Positions 1-9,249 of a stretch of 64,000 nucleotides of DNA are shown in pieces. The stretch covers positions 1,302,001-1,366,000 of the forward strand of contig CM074143.1 of NCBI GenBank assembly GCA_037178625.1, written 5' to 3'. The position numbers and the translations under genes were made by a program. Source of the DNA: Skeletonema tropicum (taxonomy: Eukaryota; Bacillariophyta; Thalassiosirophyceae; Thalassiosirales; Thalassiosiraceae). The notes under the pieces are model-generated. The model made no database searches. It was not told where the DNA came from and saw only the letters and a program-made list of their open reading frames with translations. Position 1 is the stretch's first letter; every line of letters begins with the position of its first letter.

Positions 1-782
1 GTCACCCCTCCACTACTACTACCATCACTATTCTCTTCTATGCCGCTGCAACAATTTCCCAAATGTCCGTAACGCCTGCAATGGAGAGATTTCACTTGAT
101 GCAATGAATCCGCCATGGCCACTTGAAACTCTGCTGTGATGATATCTGAGTCGATACTCGTTCCTTATCCATTGATAATGCCAACGCTAATATCCCACAT
201 GCAGCGCAAACATGATGTACCTCCAATCCTTACAGTGTTATGTACCGCATAATATTATACTCCCCCTGGCAAACACCAGACGCGACAACCAACGCTTTGC
301 ACCACAGGCGCAAACTGGGCCGAAAAGTACTCCCCCAGGATTAAGTTCACCCTTCTCTGATGACCCACGGGCTGACTACTGCATATGTACCCCATCAACA
401 GTGTCAATGTATGATGTGCCCAAAATCGGCAAAATCGATGCTGCTTATGTATGTAACGACCGATACTTCTGTCGTCTCAAAAAATATCGAACCGCCGATA
501 GCATTATCGGAATCAGCGTTGAAAACTGGTCTAGATATTACGTTATGGCGTTGTGTTATTGTCATTACTTCATGTTATGCACCCCACTACTTAGTGTACT
601 GTGTAGGAGGTGCCATGGCGGCGGCGCGGTGAGTTTTGGATATTTGGAAAAAAAATTGGTGACCGAAGGAGCTCTTACTTATCCAAGCATTAAGTAAGTA
701 GGTATGTGTCAAATCTGGTGGCTCATGAAATAGGCATTGATTGAACTTCTAATTGTCAGGGACTGTCCTTTTCTTCACAATT
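1..782. other. No supported gene
   Basis: I see no convincing protein gene here. The longest open frame (about 212-697, plus) has no recognisable domain, and its composition resembles non-coding DNA. It is the upstream flank of the tRNA locus at 783. It could hold the untranslated region of a gene lying outside the window. Confidence 0.5.
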
Positions 783-854
783 GGGGATGTGGCACAGTGG
801 TAGCGCGTCCGCTTTGCATGCGGAAAGTCCGGGGTTCGACTCCCCGCATCTCCA
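783..854 (+). tRNA. tRNA-Ala (anticodon UGC)
   Basis: This is a complete 72-nt cloverleaf. The acceptor arm GGGGATG pairs with CATCTCC and contains the G3:U70 wobble pair, the classic alanine identity element. The discriminator is A854. The D-arm GCAC/GCGC has one A-C mismatch. The anticodon stem TCCGC/GCGGA is perfect around loop TTTGCAT, giving anticodon TGC. The variable loop is 5 nt and the T-arm CGGGG/CCCCG encloses TTCGACT. There is no intron and no encoded CCA. No T-run follows the gene. The next tRNA begins 8 nt downstream, so the two are probably made as one pol III transcript. Confidence 0.97.
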
Positions 855-862
855 TCGCAATC

Positions 863-940
863 TTCGAATGGTCACGTGTTCGACTCACGTTGGGTGCTAC
901 TGTCGCACTTATAGCTCAGTGGTAGAGCGTTCGATTGCAG
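863..940 (+). tRNA. Permuted tRNA-Cys (anticodon GCA), 3' half upstream of 5' half
   Basis: The two halves are in reversed order. Positions 863-898 hold the 3' half: T38, anticodon-stem strand TCGAA, variable TGGTC, T-arm ACGTG-TTCGACT-CACGT, acceptor TGGGTGC and discriminator T73 (U73 is usual for tRNA-Cys). A 6-nt spacer ACTGTC (899-904) follows. Positions 905-940 hold the 5' half: GCACTTA, TA, D-arm GCTC-AGTGGTA-GAGC, G26, TTCGA and TTGCAG with anticodon GCA. Joined at canonical position 37/38 they give a 72-nt cloverleaf in which every stem pairs; the acceptor has two G-U pairs. The flanks form a bulge-helix-bulge: TTGC (935-938) pairs with GCAA (857-860), with 3-nt bulges AGA (939-941) and TCT (861-863). 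Cutting after the second bulge base falls exactly at 37/38. Maturation would go through a circular intermediate, as described for permuted tRNAs in Cyanidioschyzon and prasinophytes. Confidence 0.93.
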
Positions 941-944
941 AATC

Positions 945-952
945 TTTTTTTT
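945..952 (+). terminator. RNA polymerase III terminator (T8)
   Basis: Eight consecutive T residues begin 4 nt after the permuted tRNA's 5' half. This is the first T-run of four or more after the tRNA-Ala. It suits a single pol III transcript covering both tRNAs. Confidence 0.85.
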
Positions 953-1442
953 ATACGCCCCATCTCATTATTCTTTTGCATTGCAGCGGAAGGTATCATG
1001 GTGAACTATGCGTCGAAGGTACTTATTGCTTTTATGTTTTTGCTGCTGACGATTGTGAATTGTGATCTCTTCCTTCCTCGTGTTACATTGGCATTGTTCA
1101 TTGTTCTTTTCGTGTATCAGACAGCACCAATGATTTTCGGTTTATACATATATCTCTGACGACTATGCCAAGCCAAGTGACTATCAATACAACCTCAACA
1201 CCATCCCATGCCAGGATTATATTCAGATTCAGTACCTCTAGCACTCATTATCTTGTAGCACTATTCTCTTTATTTTTAGCTTATGGATGCCATAACATAT
1301 GGCCAAATAATGTAATCTATATAACCAAACAGGATGATGATGCAACAAAAGTCTAAAGATGCTGTAAATCCTTCATTGGCAGGACAAAAAAAATATCCCA
1401 TATAATGTGTATGCACGATGTTCAGAAAACCCACCAATTCTC
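953..1442. other. Intergenic, no gene seen
   Basis: This is AT-rich sequence between the pol III terminator and the 3' end of the minus-strand gene ending at 1443. The short open frames show no domain. It probably contains the 3' UTR and terminator of that gene. Confidence 0.5.
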
Positions 1443-3590
1443 TCAATGGGTACCTGACGATTCTTTCAACTCTTCATTGAGTTCAGGACAATAAATAATG
1501 CCCTTCTTTTCTCCGTCGACAGTCTGCCAGTCACGGAATCCTTTACGGAGCGCACTCTCAGTCCAATAGTTCTTGTTCCCACGGTTCATTCCCTCCTTGC
1601 AAGTCTTGAGGTAATCCAACTGGTCTCGGAGTTCTTGAGGAATGTACTTGCAGGCTTGGATGTGCTTGCTTTGGAAGCGAATGTTGGCACGGTAGAGGCC
1701 CTTGATAGACTCGGGGTAAATGACAGAGAGGTCACCCTGTTCTTCCACGTGTTTATCCTTGCAGTAACGACAGCGGAAGCCAACCTTTCCTGCATAGCGT
1801 CTTCGACGTGCAGTCTTCTTCTTGCCTTCACCGCTGAGGTCCTCGTCTTCCTTGGGAGCGATAGTGACAAACGCCTCCAAGATGTCACGACGGATGATGG
1901 CATGAGATGGATGAGTATTCTGCTCATCCTCCTCTGAATAAAGACTTGGATACGTAACCTCAGAACTGCTGGAAGGAGGTTTATTGACAGAGCCAAAGGC
2001 ACTTCCTTGCTTTCCAAATGATGGCTTCTTGCTTGCTTTTCTGGGACGGCCTCTGGTACGTTTCGCTGGAACAACACTAGCAACAGCAGCAGCAGCTCCT
2101 GCAACAGAATTCTTTTGTAATTCAGACTTGCACACAGTCTTGGTTGCCGTTTCGAGTGCTGCCACACCATCACGAGTGAATGCCGTATTTTTCATCTGCT
2201 GCTGCTGCTGAGCTCGCCTTTCACGCTTCTGTTCACGTTTCTGTTCCATCTCCAATAGCCTTTGCTGCTCATCTTCTTCTTGTAGACGAACGACAACCTT
2301 TTCACTCTTAATTTGTGCTCGTAGACTGAGTACCTCGGCCCATGCAGAAGACTTGGTGATACACGTGGTCCCAATAACAAGTGTTTCTAGAAGGGCCTCC
2401 CTAGTCATGGATGAGACAGAATTAGCGTCCATAATACCTCTTGCCACGGCCTCCTCCTTCAATACCTCCAACTGTAGACTCTTGGTCACCTTCACCTGCT
2501 GCTCCTCACCAACAAATCGAGTAGGCGTAGGGGATCTAGAGGAATGCCTCTGTCTCTTATTCTGACGTTCCATCCCTTGCAGTCGATGAAGTTTTTCCTC
2601 AAGATTGGTATTAGCTGCAGTGAGAGAGTTCACCTGTGCCTTGCGACCACTTAGGAGTTGCTTCAGATCATTAATTTCCATGAGTAGTTTGGTTTTAATG
2701 TCGTCTTCTGCTGCCTGTTCCACGTAGCTGGCGATACCATTGTGGATGTGCGTGTTATTATTGGTAGCGGTGGTAGTAGCAATGGTGGATGAAGCAGAAA
2801 GGAATGGAGCGGCTGCTACACCCTGTTGCTGCTGTACTCTATCATATGCGGTGTTATTGTAGGCACTGCGTATAGTCAGGAGGGGGAGCACCACAGTGCT
2901 AGGGGAAGTAATATCACGTATCGGCGCCGGCTTTGAAGCCGCAACCTGTTTGATGGCCGTAGAGGAGTTATCGGCGGTGCGGCGGAAAATGGGTGTTTCC
3001 AAAGCCTCCGCCCCTCCATTGACGTTGGTGGACTCCACATCACCCTCTTTTTCTAACTTGACCTGCTGCTTGGTGGTAGAATTTTCAACAGCGGCTATGC
3101 GGGAGGCAGCGGCGCCGGAGACAGCCCTAGCAGCGGCGGAACGGTTGCGGGTGACACGTGGTATCTTGATGGTCGATTTGGGCGTGACAATAGATGATGA
3201 TGCAGATGCACCCTTGATATGAGGAGAGAAGAGTGATCGGGAAGATGTGCGGGTGGTAGCAGAGCTTTTGGAGGGAGGAAGAATTTCATCATTTACAGGG
3301 TTCGGATTTGTGTAGACCGCCTCGTTCTTTGCGTCCTTCTTGTTGGGTGACATGCTGATGGCAATCAGAGTTTCCGACGCAGTTAGCTCGTCCTTTGCAG
3401 CGGTGGAACGGGTGCTGCTCATCGTTGGCTCACTATTCTGACGGCTCTCTATGTTGTAATCCGTGTTCCTATGATGTGTACACAAAATAAGCACATGGTT
3501 GGAGACCTTGCCTTTGTCTTGGCATGAGATGTGTTTCTGGTTTCTTCGACCTTCTTTCCTTCTCGTCATTGTTTGAAATTCATGATTCAT
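1443..3590 (-). CDS. Low-complexity protein with AT-hook and diatom-type Cys/His C-terminal domain
   Basis: This is an open frame of 715 codons. Translation more likely starts at the in-frame ATG at 3422 (Met57, MSSTRST), because the preceding residues look like 5' UTR. The N-terminal half is Ser/Thr/Ala-rich. Residues around 310-350 are coiled-coil-like. A segment near 375-410 (LEVLKEEAVARG) resembles a SAP-type helix pair. A basic AT-hook-like RTRGRPRK lies near 525. The last 130 residues hold a compact domain with GFRCRYC, a following His, HIQACKYIP and KNYWTESALRKGF. I recognise this arrangement from many diatom proteins of unknown function; it is probably zinc-binding. Overall this suggests a nuclear DNA- or chromatin-associated protein, but that is inference. 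Confidence 0.8.
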   Translation of the reverse strand: MNHEFQTMTRRKEGRRNQKHISCQDKGKVSNHVLILCTHHRNTDYNIESRQNSEPTMSSTRSTAAKDELTASETLIAISMSPNKKDAKNEAVYTNPNPVNDEILPPSKSSATTRTSSRSLFSPHIKGASASSSIVTPKSTIKIPRVTRNRSAAARAVSGAAASRIAAVENSTTKQQVKLEKEGDVESTNVNGGAEALETPIFRRTADNSSTAIKQVAASKPAPIRDITSPSTVVLPLLTIRSAYNNTAYDRVQQQQGVAAAPFLSASSTIATTTATNNNTHIHNGIASYVEQAAEDDIKTKLLMEINDLKQLLSGRKAQVNSLTAANTNLEEKLHRLQGMERQNKRQRHSSRSPTPTRFVGEEQQVKVTKSLQLEVLKEEAVARGIMDANSVSSMTREALLETLVIGTTCITKSSAWAEVLSLRAQIKSEKVVVRLQEEDEQQRLLEMEQKREQKRERRAQQQQQMKNTAFTRDGVAALETATKTVCKSELQKNSVAGAAAAVASVVPAKRTRGRPRKASKKPSFGKQGSAFGSVNKPPSSSSEVTYPSLYSEEDEQNTHPSHAIIRRDILEAFVTIAPKEDEDLSGEGKKKTARRRRYAGKVGFRCRYCKDKHVEEQGDLSVIYPESIKGLYRANIRFQSKHIQACKYIPQELRDQLDYLKTCKEGMNRGNKNYWTESALRKGFRDWQTVDGEKKGIIYCPELNEELKESSGTH

Positions 3591-4396
3591 TCTTATGTGG
3601 GCGAATTAAGCTCTATTAGCTTATTTGTGTCTGCAGGACGATAAATTGTGCTACTCCGAGTAGTTAATAGAGTAAGCTTAAATATGACTAAATTAAGTGC
3701 TTAATATGTATTTGACACCGGTCTTTTCAACGGATGCCGTTTGAAACGTCTGGCGCCGGTGTCAGACATTCAAATGGAGAGTGTGAGATTTGAATCAAAA
3801 CCAAGAAGAAATCTGAAGACACCGTTCGCGAACTCTTTAAGATGGGTGTCTTTTACAAAGCCGACGTCGGAATTTGTATTATTGTGTATGTACCTTCTCT
3901 CATCTCCTTCAGGGGCCATTTACATCTTCGTGCAGGAATTACTTTCTCACTTTGCCTGCAAGTAAGTAAGACTGCCAGTCTCGATTCTTACCCACATTTC
4001 TCTCTACTCAGAACTCGTTTCAAAATTGTTCCCTACGAACTTCTTTCCAAGTAAACTCCCTCCAAGCCAACTCATGGTTGCAGTGCGTTCGTCACTCGAA
4101 TAAGTGAGCTGTCCGTCCCCCCAAGCCAAGAGCAACCGGATATAGAGCATCTTTTATGTTGTTGATGCGAACTACTCCTATTAACGAGTGTGGAAGGATT
4201 TGTAGATTTCTCTCTCACTCTAGAAAAGCTCGAACTTAAAAACATGATGTGGTACTTGTGTGTACCTATAAGTATCTGAAAAGTGCAGTAGCATACTTAT
4301 TATTTGTTTGCCATACTTTTACTTAATCAGATTAGTTAAATCCATATAATCCGACACAAGTAGCTAAGTAGACAAGGCAAGCTCAGCCTCTAGATC
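3591..4396. other. Intergenic, no supported gene
   Basis: This is the region between two genes on the minus strand. Short plus-strand frames at 3741-4054 have no recognisable domain and no gene-like context. The 5' flank of the upstream gene and the 3' flank of the TLDc gene lie here. Confidence 0.45.
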
Positions 4397-6412
4397 TCAA
4401 AAGTCCAATGTGAAACCCCAAACTTCCAAATCTACAACATCAAAATAGCCTTCCTCACATAGAGGGTCATTTTCAAATGTAGAGCAATGACCAGTCGTAC
4501 CCCTCCGAAAGTCATCCTCAATGCACAATCCAAAGTCTCCATCATCACCACCTCCACCAAACGCCACAGCTCGTTTGTAAGCATCACATAGTTGAATATA
4601 CCGGTTGGCTCCAGACCATCTGTAAATCACAACCTCATTATCATCCTCCGACGTTGATGCACCGGAAGTCATTGCTTCTCCACTGCGAGGGAACCGAAAC
4701 AAACAAGCTTGAGCACTCCCATAAAAACCATCTGCTTGTCTATTCTTGTGCCGTGCTTCCCATCGCGTATCCGCATATCCACCAAACAATCGCCCCGCTG
4801 TGGATTTTACCACAAGTACTGTTCGGTTGTGGCCTTCTACCATCCGTAAGAAGGTTTCAAAAGAGTCTCCATCACGTGAGAGACTGTACAGTCTTTTCCA
4901 TTTGCAATAGTTGAGTGATTGGGGTAATGCACCCGATTCCAATAGTGCCTTCATTTGGGGCGGCAGCAATATGAAAGGGTTGGCAACCGAGTTCTCATCC
5001 CTGCGCGGTTCCGGAACAATTTTGATATCCACATGTGTTGGATCTGTACTACCATCTGACAGTGATAGGTGGTCTTCGGGAATTTCCACATCGACTGACA
5101 TTCCTTTCCCCGTCATTGTAATCTTTGGTGTTCGTACGGTCATGTAGTCTCCTTCCTCGTACCCTTCCTCATCGTCTGAATCATCTAGGTCGCGACTGGG
5201 CATCATTTCCACAATATTCCCAGCGGAATCAATCCTAGCCACGCCGGAATAATCAGACGCATCATCATTTAAGGCTTGTGCGTAGTTTCCACCAAAGCCA
5301 CAGAGAAGGAGTGAATTGCTTTTACTGGGACTTTTTTCCGGCTCTTCTGATTCCTCTTCTTGACTCGGACAACAACTTCCATTCATATAAACCAAAGACG
5401 ATGTCGCAACCTCATCCCCTGCAATGGCACTCGAGGCAACTGCCGATTGATGTTTGGTGGGAGACCCAGGAGGTGAGACGGCATATCCCCGATCACGTCG
5501 TTTTTCTGCCTCCAACTCACGTTGTTTGCGACCCTCCTCGACCAATTTTCGCCGTTGTTCTTCCACCTGCCGTTCTAATTCAAGTCTGTGCAGTTTTTCA
5601 CGTTGGTTTTGGAGCCAGTTGGATGCTATGGAAAATATTCCCCCACCTTGATTCTTGTTGTTGCTGTTGGTATGATGGTGCCTGTTAGTATTGTTGTGGC
5701 TACCGTCCAAATGACCTCGGTTGGGCGACCGACCATGCCCTCTCCCATATCTATTCGCATAGGCACTCACCCGATGATGCTGATAATGGAACATTTCTTC
5801 CTCAGTGGGGTTATCATTGCTATAATACGGCGGGTCTTCGTAACCCTCATCATCATCGTAATAGGAGGAGCCATCGTCATCTTCGTAGCCGAAATATCCC
5901 TCATCCTCCTCTGACGTGTCGTCCCTACCCCATGCATCGGCTAGTCGCTTTGCTTCGGCAGCGGTGTATTTCCCCCGTGCAATGCCGCGATTTCCGCTGG
6001 ATGGAGGGGCGGTTGGACGTGGGTTTTTCTGTTTCGGAGTGTTATCATTATTCTGGTGTTTGTTGTTACTTTTGGCATCGGCAGCCGCTCGTGAACGTGC
6101 CGCCACACTCATCTTTCCCCGAGGCGGCGTCGACGGATGAGGTGAATTCTGTGGCTGCCTCTTTTTCTTGTGCTGCTGCTGCTGTTGAGGAGATGCAGCA
6201 GCAGCCAACACTTGAGCCGTTTCAATATTCATTTTCTCTCTGACGGACAATGGGGATTTCGCATGCTGTAACTCCTCTTCTTTTCGTTTTTCGTCACGTT
6301 CCGCTTCCTTGCTGGCGGCTTTGGTGACGGGACCGTAGAGGTCTTCATCGGCCCGCTCGTGTTGAGGGCTCATGGGTGGGGGTGGAGGGGCTAGTATTTC
6401 GGAACTCATCAT
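4397..6412 (-). CDS. TLDc-domain protein
   Basis: This is a 671-residue single-exon protein starting MMSSEIL at 6412. The first 330 residues are low complexity: Pro-rich, Gln/Asn/His-rich, acidic DDDGSSYYDDDEG runs, and a charged coiled-coil-like segment near 270-310. The C-terminal 190 residues are a recognisable TLDc domain: LPQSLNYCKWKRLYSLSRDG, then SFETFLRMV, VLVVKSTAGRLFGGYAD, ACLFRF, the IQLC region, GLCIEDDF and a closing EVWGF. TLDc proteins such as OXR1 and TBC1D24 act in oxidative-stress protection, and some bind the V-ATPase; the role here is inferred only from that family. The low-complexity N-terminus has no recognisable partner domain such as LysM or TBC. Confidence 0.88.
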   Translation of the reverse strand: MMSSEILAPPPPPMSPQHERADEDLYGPVTKAASKEAERDEKRKEEELQHAKSPLSVREKMNIETAQVLAAAASPQQQQQHKKKRQPQNSPHPSTPPRGKMSVAARSRAAADAKSNNKHQNNDNTPKQKNPRPTAPPSSGNRGIARGKYTAAEAKRLADAWGRDDTSEEDEGYFGYEDDDGSSYYDDDEGYEDPPYYSNDNPTEEEMFHYQHHRVSAYANRYGRGHGRSPNRGHLDGSHNNTNRHHHTNSNNKNQGGGIFSIASNWLQNQREKLHRLELERQVEEQRRKLVEEGRKQRELEAEKRRDRGYAVSPPGSPTKHQSAVASSAIAGDEVATSSLVYMNGSCCPSQEEESEEPEKSPSKSNSLLLCGFGGNYAQALNDDASDYSGVARIDSAGNIVEMMPSRDLDDSDDEEGYEEGDYMTVRTPKITMTGKGMSVDVEIPEDHLSLSDGSTDPTHVDIKIVPEPRRDENSVANPFILLPPQMKALLESGALPQSLNYCKWKRLYSLSRDGDSFETFLRMVEGHNRTVLVVKSTAGRLFGGYADTRWEARHKNRQADGFYGSAQACLFRFPRSGEAMTSGASTSEDDNEVVIYRWSGANRYIQLCDAYKRAVAFGGGGDDGDFGLCIEDDFRRGTTGHCSTFENDPLCEEGYFDVVDLEVWGFTLDF

Positions 6413-6864
6413 TGTTTTTATGTGCGTGTGTTGTGTTTGTGTTTTTCTCAGTGAATGTGTGTGGGGCTTTAGGTTATTTCTGTGCTACGGTAAACTACGT
6501 ATCACTGGTATTGCAAACAAGAAAAGAATCGTGGATACGCCTTCGCTTTTGGGGGGGCTGAGACGACTCTTGAGTCGACTGAGAGCTACATACTTCTTTG
6601 TGAAGTAGATCTGCCACCTGTACTGGAAAGGCTTCTGTTCGGTACTCAAGAAGTTTCTTTCTGCTGCACTAGTTCAACTTGCAGCTTAGAAGTTAAAGTA
6701 ATGAAACTTCACAAGTACCATACATAAAAGATTGTCGGTCGTGTTTCACTTGTAAGTACTTCTTGATCTTGCTGTTCTTTAGTTGGAGTTGGACCTCTCG
6801 AGAATGTAATGAATGCAAGTAGATTGAATCAAATCACTGAATTAGATATTTATGCTTCATAATA
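6413..6864. other. Intergenic between two minus-strand genes
   Basis: About 450 bp containing the promoter side of the TLDc gene and the 3' flank of the TPR-like gene. I see no gene and no obvious repeat. Confidence 0.45.
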
Positions 6865-8895
6865 CTACTTCCTTTCAAAGTCAATTGGATTAAACAGCCA
6901 TAGAGAAGAAATCATTCCAGATATGCGTTTCTTCTTCTTCTTTTCTTCTTCCGAAAGGGAAGAGTATCCCTGAAATATCATTTCCTCGTCAATCCTTTGT
7001 GCATCAGCAAGCAATCTATCCGCATCACCCTTCCTCTTTTCCCAATTATTGCACAGCATGGCATACCACACTCTCACATCTCGTGCAATCAATCCCAAAT
7101 TTGGTGATGATAGTGCAATACCTTTTCCATCATCCGCAACAACCACATTACTGTTACTACTGCTGCGTAGTTTTTGTCCCATGGGGTACGATGCTGAAGC
7201 ATCCAATGCTGATTGGAATAGACCCTCGGATGTGACAGCTGCTCCTGCTTGAGCGTAGCAGTGTGCCACAAGACCTAATGCTCGTGCACTCTCGCAGCGA
7301 TGATAGTCGATCCATAGTTGAGACAGGGCAACTTCCGGAGGTTTCTCCTCGTCATCTGATGATTCTTGCTTCTTTTTCACTTCTTCCTTTAGAATTCGTT
7401 CCCACTCTTCCTTATCTTCATCAGTATTATCAGTAGGATTGCCATCTTGCTTAGTATCGTCACTACCACCACCATTATTCTCACCTCTCAATATCTTGGC
7501 ACCATTAATCAACTCATCATAAATATCCAAACCCTTCTTCGCCGCCTCACTAGCATGCTTCAACGTCTCCTCCTCCAACTGCTTCTGCTTCTTCTTCCTC
7601 GGCCCACCACCACCATCCTGCTGCTGTTGTTCTTCTTCCTCCAACCCCAATAACAAACAGGCAATATCACAATGCAATCTAGCCCTCACACTCTCCATCC
7701 ACAAAAACTTATGCCGTGGAATAATCATTGCCATATTCATTGCATCACCCAACAAATTATCCAACGTGTCCAATCCCTGTTTCCACAATTCGATAGATTT
7801 GACCTTGTTATTTAGTAGTGTGCAATGGACGATGCCGAGGTTGGTAAGTGAGATGGACGCAGCGATGCCTAGATCGAGAGCGAGTACGGCGTGTTGTGGT
7901 GAGTTGAGTGCATCACGACGTGATTCAAGGAGCATTTCGGTGGATGTTTCAATTGCTTCCATGATTTCATTTGTAATTGTTGCACTAGTAGTACCAGCAG
8001 CATCATTGTCAGTATCAACTACTACTACTACTTGTTCATACAACACCAGGAACAACTTGGTCAATCCCACCCCCGTCAACGTCGCAGCACCATCAATTAC
8101 TGATACCCCCCGTGATTCTTCACTCCTTTGTTGATTCTTCATTTGGTGTTGGACACGTTGTTCCATGATATCTAATAAATCTTCATATTCGGATAGTGCA
8201 TGTGTGAATTGTCCGGAGAGGAGGTACATTTTCGCCTTGAGGAATTGTAATTGAAGTTGCTGTTGTTGTTTGTTCTTCTTCCCTTTCGTTTGTTGGTGTT
8301 GTTGTTGTAACGAATGATGATTGTATCGAGCCAAACTCTCCAATGCCAAATCATACTTCCCTTGAAGTGCATACAGATCCATTGATATCAAATAGGTAGC
8401 CGAATGTAATTCTGGAAGAGATTGGAGTATATCTCTTGCTCGTTGTAGATTGGTGTGCACTTGTTGAATCGAGGTAGAGTTAGTGGTATCATTGGAATAT
8501 AAAGTGTCCAACGCCGATTTGATTTCGGGAAGGGATTGTAAGGATTCGATGGTGGAGTTGGATAGAAGTGATGTGGCGGAAATGTTGGATGGGGTTAGTG
8601 GAGCTGCGGGAAGGATAGAAGATGGAGAAGTAGTTGTATTTGAGCTTGAGCTGATATTGTTAGATAGCTCATCATCTTGTTGTGAGGAGGAGGATGATGA
8701 GGACCAGAAGGATCGTGATGGCTGTGATGTTCGGTGGTGTGGAAGAAGTGATGGGTGGGAGAGATGTTTGAAGTTGCTGCTATTATGCCCATTTGTGTTA
8801 TCGTTAATAGCACCAGCAGTAAGAGGAGATGATACTGATGCTATGAGGCGATGATGGCCGCCAAGACGGACTCTGCTGTGGAGGGTTCGTATCAT
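6865..8895 (-). CDS. Predicted mitochondrial TPR-like protein
   Basis: The open frame extends to 9165, but I place the start at the ATG at 8895. From there the protein is 676 residues and begins MIRTLHSRVRLGGHHRLIAS, an Arg-rich, acid-free amphipathic leader typical of mitochondrial targeting. Ser-rich linkers follow to about residue 110. Helical repeats with TPR-like spacing come next: KSALDTLYSND, RDILQSLPELHSATYL, YALQGKYDLALESLARY, KAMYLLSGQFTHALSEYEDLL, LTNLGIVHCTLLNN and LGLVAHCYAQAGAAVTSEGL. The insertions are Gln- and Glu/Lys-rich. No catalytic motif is visible. TPR proteins are scaffolds for complexes, so a role in mitochondrial assembly is plausible but inferred. The sequence upstream of 8895 includes dense CT-rich DNA and is probably 5' UTR. 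Confidence 0.75.
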   Translation of the reverse strand: MIRTLHSRVRLGGHHRLIASVSSPLTAGAINDNTNGHNSSNFKHLSHPSLLPHHRTSQPSRSFWSSSSSSSQQDDELSNNISSSSNTTTSPSSILPAAPLTPSNISATSLLSNSTIESLQSLPEIKSALDTLYSNDTTNSTSIQQVHTNLQRARDILQSLPELHSATYLISMDLYALQGKYDLALESLARYNHHSLQQQHQQTKGKKNKQQQQLQLQFLKAKMYLLSGQFTHALSEYEDLLDIMEQRVQHQMKNQQRSEESRGVSVIDGAATLTGVGLTKLFLVLYEQVVVVVDTDNDAAGTTSATITNEIMEAIETSTEMLLESRRDALNSPQHAVLALDLGIAASISLTNLGIVHCTLLNNKVKSIELWKQGLDTLDNLLGDAMNMAMIIPRHKFLWMESVRARLHCDIACLLLGLEEEEQQQQDGGGGPRKKKQKQLEEETLKHASEAAKKGLDIYDELINGAKILRGENNGGGSDDTKQDGNPTDNTDEDKEEWERILKEEVKKKQESSDDEEKPPEVALSQLWIDYHRCESARALGLVAHCYAQAGAAVTSEGLFQSALDASASYPMGQKLRSSSNSNVVVADDGKGIALSSPNLGLIARDVRVWYAMLCNNWEKRKGDADRLLADAQRIDEEMIFQGYSSLSEEEKKKKKRISGMISSLWLFNPIDFERK

Positions 8896-9249
8896 CTTCA
8901 CTCTAGAGAGATTGAGGTCGATCCGAGAGGTAAGTAGGTGAGAGGCTGGTGAGAGGTAGGTGAGTGGAGAGGTTGGGGTGGCGGTGCGCGAAGGCAAATA
9001 CCGATTTTGTTGGGGGGCAATATTGTAGAAATTATTATCGGAAGCTCCTTTCTTGCAAGAGCCTACCAACGCAAACCACGACCAGCTAGCTGCAATGCGG
9101 CTCGAGCACGACAGCATCGGCATAATATAAGTAGTAGCAAGCAAGGCATAACAACCAAGATCCAAAGACTGCCCCTTTTATAACTGTCAACCATTTCATT
9201 GGACATAAAACATACAATATACTAGCAAGCATCATCAATACTATCTACC

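Noticed and set aside
212..697. 161-codon open frame upstream of the tRNAs
   Set aside because: No domain, unconvincing composition, and overlapping frames of similar quality.
905..950. Truncated tRNA-Cys 5' half or intron-containing tRNA
   Set aside because: No matching 3' half lies downstream, but a perfect one lies immediately upstream with bulge-helix-bulge flanks, so permutation explains it better.
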